A DNA stretch of 64,000 nucleotides from Bolinopsis microptera. Taxonomy: Eukaryota; Ctenophora; Tentaculata; Lobata; Bolinopsidae. The notes under the pieces are model-generated. The model was given only the letters and a program-made list of their open reading frames with translations. It did no database searches and had not been told where the DNA came from. The translations under genes were made by a program, and so were the position numbers. The DNA is taken from assembly GCF_026151205.1 (NCBI RefSeq), contig NC_087079.1, positions 7,988,635 through 8,052,634 on the forward strand, given 5' to 3'. Positions 21,241 to 33,200 of this stretch are shown here, in pieces (the first letter of the stretch is position 1; each line of letters opens with the position of its first letter).

Positions 21241-24200
21241 GTAACAATGACAGCCACAGTGGATGAGACAGCCAGTATGGACAGTGAAGAGGTTCCCAGG
21301 AAGAGACTAAAGTTCAGGTGCTACAAACCTCACGATAACCAACTTCAGGGTAAACAGGTAAATTTCAGGTGCTACAAACCTCACGATAACCAACTCCAGG
21401 GTAAACAGGTAAAGTTCAGGTGCTACAAACCTCACGATAACCAACTTCAGGGTAAACAGGTAAATTTCAGGTGCTACAAACCTCACGATAACCAACTTCA
21501 GGGTAAACAGGTAAATTTCAGGTGCTACAAACCTCACGATAACCAACTTCAGGGTAAACAGGTATAGTTCAGGTGCTACAAACCTCACGATAACCAACTT
21601 CAGGGTAAACAGGTAAAGTTCAGGTGCTACAAACCTCACGATAACCAACTTCAGGGTAAACAGGTACTTCATAAGATAAATTCTGACATTTGAAATATAC
21701 CCAAAGAAGATGTGCATTTCAGTCATTCAAGTGAGACTTAGTTGTACTAATTTGGGCTAATCTATTTAAATTTTGTATATTCTGTAAATTCATTATTATG
21801 TGCATCATTATTAGAATTCCAGATATCTAGTCCTTGAAATTGCAACAAAAGAATAATATAATGAGTGTTCATACTTTCATATATAATAATGCTAAAATAC
21901 GTATGATAAAACTCCTTGGGAATTCAATACGTGTTATGCAATGTAAAAATATTATTTTACTGTCGACTACCTTATATTATTTTATAAATCACAATCTAAT
22001 ATAAAGCAAGAATAAAACGATGAATGATAGAATAAAAAATAAAAAAGCTTTTTTAACACAATTCATCATGAAAAGATGTAACCTTTGTAACCAAACTGTC
22101 AAACTGTGTATCTAACTATAAACAATCGTAGTCCAAATAGTTATAACTTGAATTCTACTTTATAATAATCAAGTTGCTAGAATTAAAAAATGTTATACGA
22201 TTTTAAAAAAAGGTCTGATTTAAAATAATATATTATTAACAAAAAATTATGCTCTGTAACATTTTACATTGTACCCGAAAAATCAGTGTCTATTCTCTCC
22301 CGTTTTGCTGAGATAGATGTTTATTGTGACATTTTGGATTGTACAGTCCTTAAACAGCCCCATACACTTATCAACATGTCCAGGAATATCCACGTTGACA
22401 TTCCTCAAATCATCATTACTTATGATGTTGCTTCGACTTTGATCATGATTCCTGTCAGCATTCACTTTGCGTTCCTGGTTGGAATCTGTAACGTTCTTCC
22501 GATCGTTCACGTCTTGTTCTCCTGCCAAGGGGTCAACTGTGTTAGCATGTTGGGATTGTGTGAAGTCACGTGGGGTATTCATAACGTCAATCTGAGGGGT
22601 GGTTATGACTTCGTGTGATGTAGTTATGACGTCACGTGGAGTGGAAACGACGTCAACAAGTGGATAAACAGAAGCAATAGCGTAGCTCTGTGAAGGAGTG
22701 GTGACGACACGTGGAGTAAAAGTAACCACACGTGCATTGTTATCAAGATTTAAAGAAGATGGGCCGAAAGATAAGAGTGGTAGCGCCAGGTTCTCGGGAG
22801 GTAATGCATTGTCAGAATTGGGCAGTAATATAGTTTCATCCAGTGGTTGACTCGACCTCAAACGTTTGGAAGTGAAGGTAGAAGTGGGAGGAGAAGTTAT
22901 CAGGTGAGTATTCAGTGTGACACGTGGCAATGTTTCCTCTACAAACTCCCTCTTAATCCCCGAACACTTCAGCTCCACAGACTGCTTCGGGTTGGGTATA
23001 TCACGTGATGAAGTAGCCAAGTGTTCTATATTATAGTTCTCCCAGTTCAACAAGTCCCTATCAAGTGAGTGACTAGAGTAGTTCCCCTCGTAGTTAGCCA
23101 GCTGACACACAGTCTTTACAGTGGTACGGAGCAGGTTCTGCCCGACTGGTTGTCCACTGTACCACACTTTATTCTTATCGCTACTCTTCCAGCTAGCTCT
23201 CATCCACAGTTCCAGGCAATCAGAAGGCAGTTTAGAAAGGTAGAGTTCGAGGAGTCTTCCAAAAGAGCGGGGATTTTTCCGATCTGACTCCATGCACCGA
23301 ATAGCTGCTCGTTCGGACCTGCAACCTCTATTATCATCGTTTGGATAGTAAGTTGTAACAATGTTGTTTGATTCCGGATCAGAAGTAACAACAATGTTCT
23401 GTGTTGTTAGTGAGCGGAGCTGTACAGCTGAAGTCAGCCCTGTTACGGTGACAAAGAGGAAGTAGACCGCGTGGAAGAGAGACGAGGGATCTGACTCACC
23501 TAACAAACCCTTGTCCCACAAATTGTCCCACTGTTTCCGACTCAGTTTGGTACCTGGAACTGTGCAAACTTGAGCTTGTCTTACCTGGAGTATCCTCATA
23601 ACCTCCTGCAGATTGAACTTTAAATCTGCCATTCCCGGATCATCCAGTATGTTTAAACGTGGCCTGTCCTTCTTGATATGGCGAGCTAGCCCGCACATCA
23701 TCGCATACAAGTTCTGGTGTTTGTAGTCACGACCGTCCTTCTGTTTGCACTCCCTAACAAACTGAGATAACCAAAAGTTCAGTTCCTCCTTGCTGCTCTG
23801 TGTTAGATCAGGAATCTTATTGGTGTCAGTTTCTCTGGAGTGTCTCCAACTGTTGAATGTGTTCAGTGCCCACTGGGTTGTTTTCTCGGTGTTACTGTTT
23901 GCGGTTCTTGTTACTGGAGATATTGGTAAAACATGTGGTCTCGTTATTCCATCTTTACATGTTATTAAACCAACTCTCTTCTCCAACCCCTCCTCTTCTT
24001 GTCGCCTCCCTTCTCCAAGTGACAAGTGAACTTCTTGAGTCTCCTGTGTCATACTCAGCAGGGTTCCTGAAAACGTTTAGGATGGAATTGTCTGCGTACA
24101 AAGGATATGGATTAGGAACCGACCGGTCCGTGGTTTTTGCTGCCCGGCCGGATATATCCGACCTCTGATTTAAGGTCAGATAATTTTACATTTTCCCCAA

Positions 24201-27200
24201 AAGTTTTCAAATCTCTGAATTCAAATCTCTGAATTCAAATCTCTGAATTCAAATCTCTGAATTCAAATCTCTGAATTCAAATGACGATCCTATACGAACT
24301 TGATGTCTATTAGTTCCTTAGTTTTTCACTTATCTAATTCTTTTCAAAATTACAAGTTTGTCTTCAGCTGACCTCAGACAAGATTGTAGTTAGCGCAATA
24401 GGAGACTATCCGGAGGTACAAGACGCCGTCCCTCGTACAGTCCTACTCCGTTTTATAATGTAATTATGTAAATCACGCACGACTGGGACCCAAATACCGG
24501 TCTAGAGATTTGGCTACTGAACCGGAAACGGTCGGATATCTATTTTCCTGTTTTACAGACCGGCAAAGTTCCCTGAAAAGGTTTTAAATTTCGACCGCTT
24601 GCGCTGAAATTTGAATTCAGAGATTTGGATAAATTTTTTTAAATGTATCCTGAAAGTTTTTAAATTTCCGATATCGTGCACCTCAGCTTATGCCATTGGA
24701 ACATGTGATCCTATATATGCTAAGGACCAGACAAGTAGCCTTTTTACCCAGCATTTTTTTTGTTTTCAGGTCTCGAGATCTGACTGGTCGGTTCTTAATA
24801 TTATGGATTGTGAAAACACAAAATTGGATGGCAAAATGATTGTTGCAAAAGACAAAGATTATATAAAGATAGCTTTAAATTGCCACGTGCGAGTAGACGT
24901 GCCATCCATTATAATAGTTAATAGTTAGTAATAATTATCCATTATCCAATCGTAAAACATTCGCACAAATCCACATGCAAGTTCAAAATATGTTTAAACA
25001 GTAGCATATTATTCCCATGGTTTACCGCTTACATCAATAATTATCAATTAGGTTTCCAAGAAAATTATCCCGTCTGGAAGTATAACTATTTGGGAAGAAA
25101 ATTATGTATTGCTGATTGGAAATGAGGCAAACACAAACTTAAGAATGTAAAATAAAACTTAAGTACATGTAAAATAGTGGCAAAACAAAGCAACAACAAA
25201 TTAAATATAACCTATGTAACACATATTATACACGTAGTATAATTATGCCTACAAATAACGGAGTTATGATATATACCACGGCACCAACCGACAGGAACCA
25301 ATAACTATATAATATGCGAACATGATTAATAAACAAATTGATAACTATAAATAATCAGCTTCATGATACATATTGACAATGAGTATAATACAGCACAATA
25401 CCTAATACCTATAAATATATATAAGCTGCTGCGGCAAACACTACAATACGCTAGAGTGCAATAACACAAGGGCTCTGCGAGGTGGCAGCTCCCGCTCACA
25501 GTCTCACACACCCGCTCACTGTGTATACAAACACTATAACATTATTATAGGGGGTATTATATATCACTATCGCATAAAATACCACTCCACCTGCCAACCG
25601 GATTCTCCACTTTTTCCGCCTGACTTTTCTCGGCCGATCAGAGGGGAGGGTTCAGTCACGTGACCGGGCTGGCGTCCAATCTAATTCAGTTATTCCAGGC
25701 CTCGTGTTATTACACTGCTATGTTTGGGAGCTCTTTATGCAAAGTAATGTTGAGATTTGCAGGTTATGATATATAATAACATTACGGATAATAATATACA
25801 GAAATCGTGTAGTATATTGGTATCTTATGCTACCTTTTAGGTAGAGCAAATAATTGTGGCATATTATAGCCTTTAAATTGTGGGCGCTGATCTCTTAATA
25901 TAAGTTAATGTGTAAGGTTTATTGTTCTCATTTTTAGGGGCGCACTTTTTCTGTGAGGGTACGGATTATGTGTAATTACTAACTCTGTCACAGAACTCGT
26001 CTTGAAAAGTACACTTTGCTGGCCAACCTCTAAATAAAAATTCTTGAAACGATGCCAGCAACTTCACGAAAAGTTCAGTGAATATTATTTACAGATCATC
26101 TCGGGGGCCTGATTGTCTAATTTTAGTGTCCAAGAATGAATTGTGAATTAGATGAAAATACTTCACTCGATCAACTCATCAGCCGAAACACTCTGTGTCG
26201 CTGGTTAATTTAATTTTTGTTATTCCTCACTGTGAATATGATGCTGTATGAAGTACATAATATGTAAGATATTATCTTAATATGCGAGGTATTATCTTAA
26301 TATGTAAGATATTATCTTAATATGTAAGATATTATCTTAATATGTAAGATATTATCTTAGTATGTAATATGATATAATATTAATAAGTACTAAGATATTA
26401 TCTTCCTCTCAGTAGTACAGTAGTACAGTTGTTCCATCAACAATATTTTGTTTTTTAATTAATCAGTCTTCACTCTTCAGCCAGAGGCAAAATATAAATG
26501 TGATGGGTGCGGATTCGCACTATTGACCTAACAGCGCACTTTCTCGCACTATCGGCCGTTATTCGTTCTATCAGATTTGTGTACTTGGTATCACTATGTA
26601 CAATAACAAAAGATCGACATGCCCGTAATTAATAACTATTGTTAGGATCAAACGTTTTTCTTAACGTAGCATCGAAAACATCGGAAAGTGAAATGTCTTC
26701 TAAAAATCAGGAAAAACGTTTACTTCTATTATTTTTATCAGTAGCAAGTTGGTAATGCATTGAAATGAAATGATGAGGTATTTATATCCCGCTCATATGA
26801 TTAACCAACAACACAAGGAAGGTGGTTAACCATGTCAGAGCGGCTGACTGTGAGTGATGTGAGCAAATGTGTAAAAATGTAAGGCTAAGACAAAATTAAA
26901 ACATCTTTTATTTTAAACCACACTAAACTAAAAAGAAGCAAAGACCATACAATAAATGTAGGTATAATAAAGGTTCAATTTGGTTTGGACACATAGTAAG
27001 ACAGCACAAATATAGGTGAATTCTTCGTATATTTACATCACTAGCCTATAAAAATAAAATTAGGTTAGACTAATGAAAGCAATTTAAAAGTTAACAACTT
27101 GAAAATTCAAAACAGATTTTAATCTGAAACTTTACTAAAGAGCTCAATGTGCTAGGTAGAATGGACAACAGTTTATTCAGCGAGTCACTACAATCCTATT

Positions 27201-30200
27201 TAACCCAAAAATATTAGTTCTAAATTTTGAAATAAGAATGCTCTCTTCTCTATCAAGTTCTGTTGGTCGGACTTTTCTTACTACACCTAATTTAAAAACT
27301 CCCATAGTGAAATCAGATTTATGCGCTAGAAAACAATGCATGGAAAGTGCCGACTTCTCAAATGACAATTCATTATCAATTTTAAACTTGTTTCTGTGTC
27401 CATTCATTCTGATATGAAATGGAGAAACCGTTTGGCCGAAATAGGTATCGTCTTTTAGGCTCTGGGGAAGTTTATTACAAATTTGGCATTGGGCGACATA
27501 AATTATATTGCTGTCCTTACATGTCAACCGGAAATCCAGAGTTAAATCCAAACCATTGACAGTGATGACTTCGTTGGAGTTGAACAGTTGGGGACAGGTT
27601 GCACAGCCTCTCCCGCCACAGTTTTGGCTGACGGTGATAGAATCCGTTTCGGAGCACGAACTGAGTTTTCTATTGCGCACTACTGTGTTGCCTATAGATG
27701 GCTGTTTACGTAGTGCAAACAATATCTGTACGTCTCCGCATAATTGTTTGATGTCCTCACTAGTAGAGTGTACCAACTTCCTAAGTTCAGTGACCTCTTT
27801 GAAAAATTTCACTGAAAAGACAACTTTGTCAGTGATTGGCTTCTTATCTTCCCTCTCATACAATTCGTGTTCTATTGACCTCAAGACTGCTTCAGGCTCT
27901 GTTTCCATTAAGGTCTCCTCCTTGTGTCCACTTTTCATTAGGTCTTCTTTAAGTTCCTCCAGGTCCTCCACACATGTGTGATCCTGCGAATTTCGCTTGA
28001 TCACTCGGATCATCTGTGAGAATACTACTGATTTAAAGACGTGGTTTGGGTGGAAACTATCAGTATTAAGGTAAAGCCTGGCATCAGTCTCTTTCTTAAA
28101 TAGTCTGTAGTCGATGTTGTTGTTCTCCCCCAGGGAGAGTTCTACATCCAAGTAGTTAACTGATTTGCCAAACTGACAATCACCGAACTGAATTCCAAAT
28201 CGTTTTGCGGCTTCATTTAGTTTCGACACAAAAAGATCAAATTGCCTCCTGGAGCCCTTCCAAATTCCAAAGACATCGTCGATGAAGCGTCGCCAGAATA
28301 AAATAAGACTCCATAGCTGTATCATTTCAGAACAGATATTGATGAATAGCACCCAATGAAGCATGATATCAGCGACTTGACGCGAAATACAATTTCCAGT
28401 TGGAATACCCTTTTTGCCTGTGTACACATTTTCTTGAAAAGTGACAAAGGAGTTTGTGAAGATAATCTCCGTGAATGTTTTCAGAATAGCCTTTCGCTTA
28501 TCAATCATAGCACTACCGTTCAGGGCATGTTCCAATGCAGACATAGCTATTTCAGGTTTTATGCTTGGATACAGACTGATCACGTCTAAAGTAAACAAGT
28601 TGATGGTGCTATATTTTGACATGTCTGCAGATTCATTAAGGTTTTTTATGTTACTAAGAAGGTCTGGTGTATCCAGGAGAAACTCCTGTTGGCAATAAAT
28701 CCTACTTACCTCTGTTAGGTATGGGCTAACCCACTTTTCTAGCCTGTAAAGGGGGCCTTCCTTAGTGGCATGGACAAGCCTGGTAGGGGGAACTATTTTC
28801 TCCTCAATCTGTTGTGGACTTAATTTATGCAGCTTAAATAGAGGGTACACATAAGGGACTACTGGTTTGAATACATGTGCATGCATTTGGTTATTATTTT
28901 CATTAAGTCCAGTAATGAGTTTCTTGTCTTTTTCTGTGATTTTCCCCTCTGATAAAGCCAGAAGAACTGCATCCTTAACGTTATTCTTCACATCTGTCAT
29001 TTTCTCCTCAACTGACATTTGGGAATGAGCAAAGTTCTCTCTATCTCCTAAGTTCCTTTGAACACATTCCACAGCTTCCTTATAGTCAAGAATCAAGGTC
29101 GATCCTCCTTTGTCAGCTTTGGTGACAAAGATGTTCTCATCTTCTATATTTTTCAAAATCCATCTCTTCCCTCTCCTCTCTGCTGGTGTCAGGTTAGACT
29201 TTGGGTCAGCAGGCATGAAGCTGTTTACGAAACCCATCAGTTTTGTTTTTATTTCATCAAAGAGCGGGTTGCTGTACTCAGGATGCCTTCTTGAAGGTAT
29301 CCTTAAGCCAGGATGTTCGTCTTCGTTGAAACTATTGTTCTCAGTTGGGTTATCATGAAAGAACGCCTTCCATGAAACTTTACGTAAGAACTCTTTGGTG
29401 TCATACTGAAGGTCTTCCTTACTTGCCTTTTTACTTTCCACAAAGTTCAAGCCTTTGGCCAGATACAAAAATGCTATATCGGGGACTTCTACATGGGACA
29501 GATTTCTCACAACTGTGGACGATAACTCCTTGACTCTCTGTGCCAACCATAACTTTTTCCGGTTCTGCTTGTTTTTCTGGTAGCGTTTGCGCCCGGCCTT
29601 CTTCTTTTCGGCAGATGCTTTTCTCCACTTCTTGCGTTTGGAATTTGAAGAAGGAGGGTTGGCTTCTGTTCCCTGTTTGTTGAGATGAAACTGAATTTTC
29701 TTTTGGTGGGTTTTCCTGATGCGCTCACGAGCCTTTTCAGCCTTGTTTTGAAGGGATTGCAAAGTTGGTCCGGAATCTTCAACAAGTTTAAGCAGTTTGC
29801 TAAACTGTTGGCCCAGCTTAACAATATCTCGATTAGCCTCGACAACTGAACACTCCTTGAGAATGCGGAATCTTGCATCCTTTAAAATGGCTGTCTTCTT
29901 CAACTCCAAGTCCCTATAACTAAACTGTTTACCAATGGCAGGCTTAACACTCGACAAAATTTTCGATCCCAATAACTCCCTGCTATCCATAATACCCAGA
30001 ATCAGGTGCAGCTGCATCTCTCTTTTGATAAGTTTTTCATTAATCGCATGTAACCTAATTTTGAAATCATCTGTATCACTTGGCTCCATATAATAAAGGT
30101 TAGTACAGTGACATAGAAAGGTAGAGATCTTAGACATAGATACTATAAAAACTCGATGAAAAGCAAAAGAAAGTGAATCTTGGCGAATGAATAACTTGTC

Positions 30201-33200
30201 AAGCTGGATCACAATCCCTCAACAGATTGAAATTGAGGCACTTTAGGTTATACGCATGTGTTTTTTATGTTTATACACCCAACACATTGCCATAGTGTGT
30301 TAAATTGTTACGTTATTATATTGAATATAACCTATAATAGCCTCAATTGTGCTGCTCCTTAGCAGCTAGCCCTATACCAGTCATGAGTCATCCTGCCCAT
30401 ATAATAGGTGGGAATCCTGCCCATATAATTAAAGAGCCTTCTATGAGGATAATTGTATACATCTTGTTTTGTCTGGAATCTTAGTATTACCGTAGACAAT
30501 AAACTTGTATACTACGCTGTTGACTAATCCAACCTGTGAGTACTAATCCTGTACCTGGCATAAGTCCCGCTCACATTGGGACGTCCGCTAAGTTTCTCCA
30601 TGTAATCTCCCTGTAATCCGACTTCTATGACCCTAAATATTTGAATAACACTATTTACTCCGGTACACTTTTTCACCAGTGGGGCATTTCTCGGAATCAC
30701 GCCCTTTTTGTCCGCACCCATATCACGACCCTCACTATAAATTATCTCAGCTTCTGATCGAGATACAGAACTTAGCCATGAACCAAAATGTGCCTAAGAT
30801 GCATGTTTATATTAGTGCTATGAACATAATATTTAAGGCCTAAGAGACTTTGTTTTTGAGAAATCGCCAAAAATCCGATTATACTATATTAGCAGTCTCG
30901 CTGGTCGTGATGATACCATGTTACGTGGAAATGAAGATCGGCGGAAGAGTAAGATTCTTGGTTCATTGTTGTGTAGTGAATGTGATATAGCTGCTCGATG
31001 CATTGTTGGGAACAATGCCTTCTATAAGTTCTATCTGGTCTCAGCAGAATATCTCCGTTACCAGAAAGATAGCAGTATACGAAGCCCAAATTGTATCAAT
31101 CATCATGTTTAATTGCAGTAGTTGGTGTCCTACTGCAAAGTCACTAGAAAAATTAGACATTTGCGTTAAAGTTTGCTGTCACAACAAACTGTAAAGGGCG
31201 CGTCAGTGCGCATCGTAAGAATTTGTCCAAGATTATTGTGAATGATAAATGATTTGACCCGTAGAGGTTTAAAATTTAACTCTTTGAAATTGAATGATCT
31301 TAAGAAACTTAAGATATTAGCCGATGATCCCACATCCAGAAACACGCCATCTTGCCAGGCAAGCAGGCAGCCTGGGAGGAAATATTTTTTCCCGATCCAT
31401 GACTCAAAAGTGCCGAAGGCACAAAAGAGTCAAGGACAAGGGTTAGCGATCGACGTTTTTTTTGTATATGGTAGCTTTGCGACCGTGTGTGCGAGTGTGC
31501 GACCGAACGTGCCTGCGATCGAGCACTGTTATCGCCCACGTGACTTCCTGCGCAAAGTTATTTTGCGTGACAATCTGAATTATATAATTGTTGGCGCGCG
31601 GCGCTGAACCAACCAAGTACATTATTAATTTCATCATGTACGTATCCCACTAGGCACTAATTAATAGCATATTATTATTATTTTGAGTTAGTATTACTAT
31701 TTTGCACAGTTCCGTGTCAGGTTGCATAAACAATAAACATATGGTTACATAGAAGTATACATGATACACGATTTTCAAATTCAATATAGAATTATATTAA
31801 CTGGGCGGCGCTCGGCAGTCGGCATGTCACTTCGCCATATTTGCATGTTTATATAAACAGTAAAGACTGGGCCGTCCCCAGGTTGTATGGAATATGATAA
31901 ATACGCCATCACGGATCGGGAAATTGAGCGGCCATCCACAAAAGAAAAGCGGCTGCATTTCTTGTTTGGGAGGAAAAAACGGGTGGAAAAAGAGGAAATT
32001 TTTGAGAAGTTACTCCTAAATTTCGAAATATTTTTTTGGAATAAAGACAAATTAATTGAGGAAATTTTTGAAGAAAATTTTTCGATTGTATAAAATTCAA
32101 AGAGGAACATCCTGTCAGTTTTGGAACACAGTGAAATATTCTGATTGGAGAATGCAGATTGCTGTTGTGAAGTTACCAAATTTACGTGAGTACTTGATTC
32201 TTTTCAATCCCAATTTATTACTGTCCTACAAATTTCTTTAATGCCAAATGTCGTCTAAAACACCCTATTTCGCAAAAATTTTCCGGGGGCTGGACCCCGC
32301 TGGGGGCTGTGCCCCCAGACCCCTGCCACAGCTTGCTCGCTTCCCTCGCTGCGCAGCTGGATTGGACACATCGACTCGCTTCGCTCGCAAACAGCCCCCC
32401 AAAGAAAAATCCTGGCTACGTCCCTGCTCGTGAATTGGTCCAGTGTTTAAAATTTGCGAGCGAAACGAGCGGGCCACAGAAAAGAAGGCAAACTTGCAAG
32501 CGAAGCGAACGGGCCACAGAATTTAGAAAAAACGCATCTGGGAGGAAATATAAAACTTTCTGGATGTGGGCCGATGATAGAGTTGCTTGGAGAAACAAAT
32601 TTTACTCTAGCTGTCTTGATCTGTACTGATCACCATTTTAGGATGTCTTGATTTCCTTTAGGGGTTTTGAATATTTTAATGGTGTAAACAGTTTCTTAAT
32701 AATAGCAGTCTCGCGAGTAACAATTATAACACTTATTTCAATATATCTCAGCTTCTGATTGGAGCTAAGCGCTCATCTTGGGTTTTAAAATGGTCAGAAT
32801 CGTCATATTGAGTGGGGTAGGGGATGGTTTTAAAGTCTTCAGACTTCAGGTTGTTGAGTTGTTTTTACGCTCTCGCGAGTAGCGATAGATGCACTTAACT
32901 CAAGATATCTCAGCTTCTGGTATGAGTTAAACGCTCATCTTGAGCATTGAAATGGTCAGAATTATCACATTGAGTGGGGTAGAGCATGGTTTCAAAGTCT
33001 TCAGACTTCAGGTTGTTGAATTAGTAGCTGAGATGATTTATAGTGGTGGTCGTGATATGGGTGCGGTCAAAAAGGGCGTGATTCCGAGAAATGCCCCACT
33101 GGTGAATAAGTGTACCCGAGTAAATACTAGTGTTATTTAAATATTTAGGGTCATATAAGTCGGATTACATGGAGAAACTTAGCGGACGTCCCAATATGGG

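Noticed and set aside
21307-21726. Minus-strand repeat ORF opposite the CCDC12 array
   Set aside because: It is the antisense of the 51-bp in-frame repeat; the sense strand matches CCDC12.
30213-31200. Hammerhead ribozyme expected in Penelope-like flanks
   Set aside because: I looked for CTGATGA with a following GAAA core on both strands and found no convincing arrangement.
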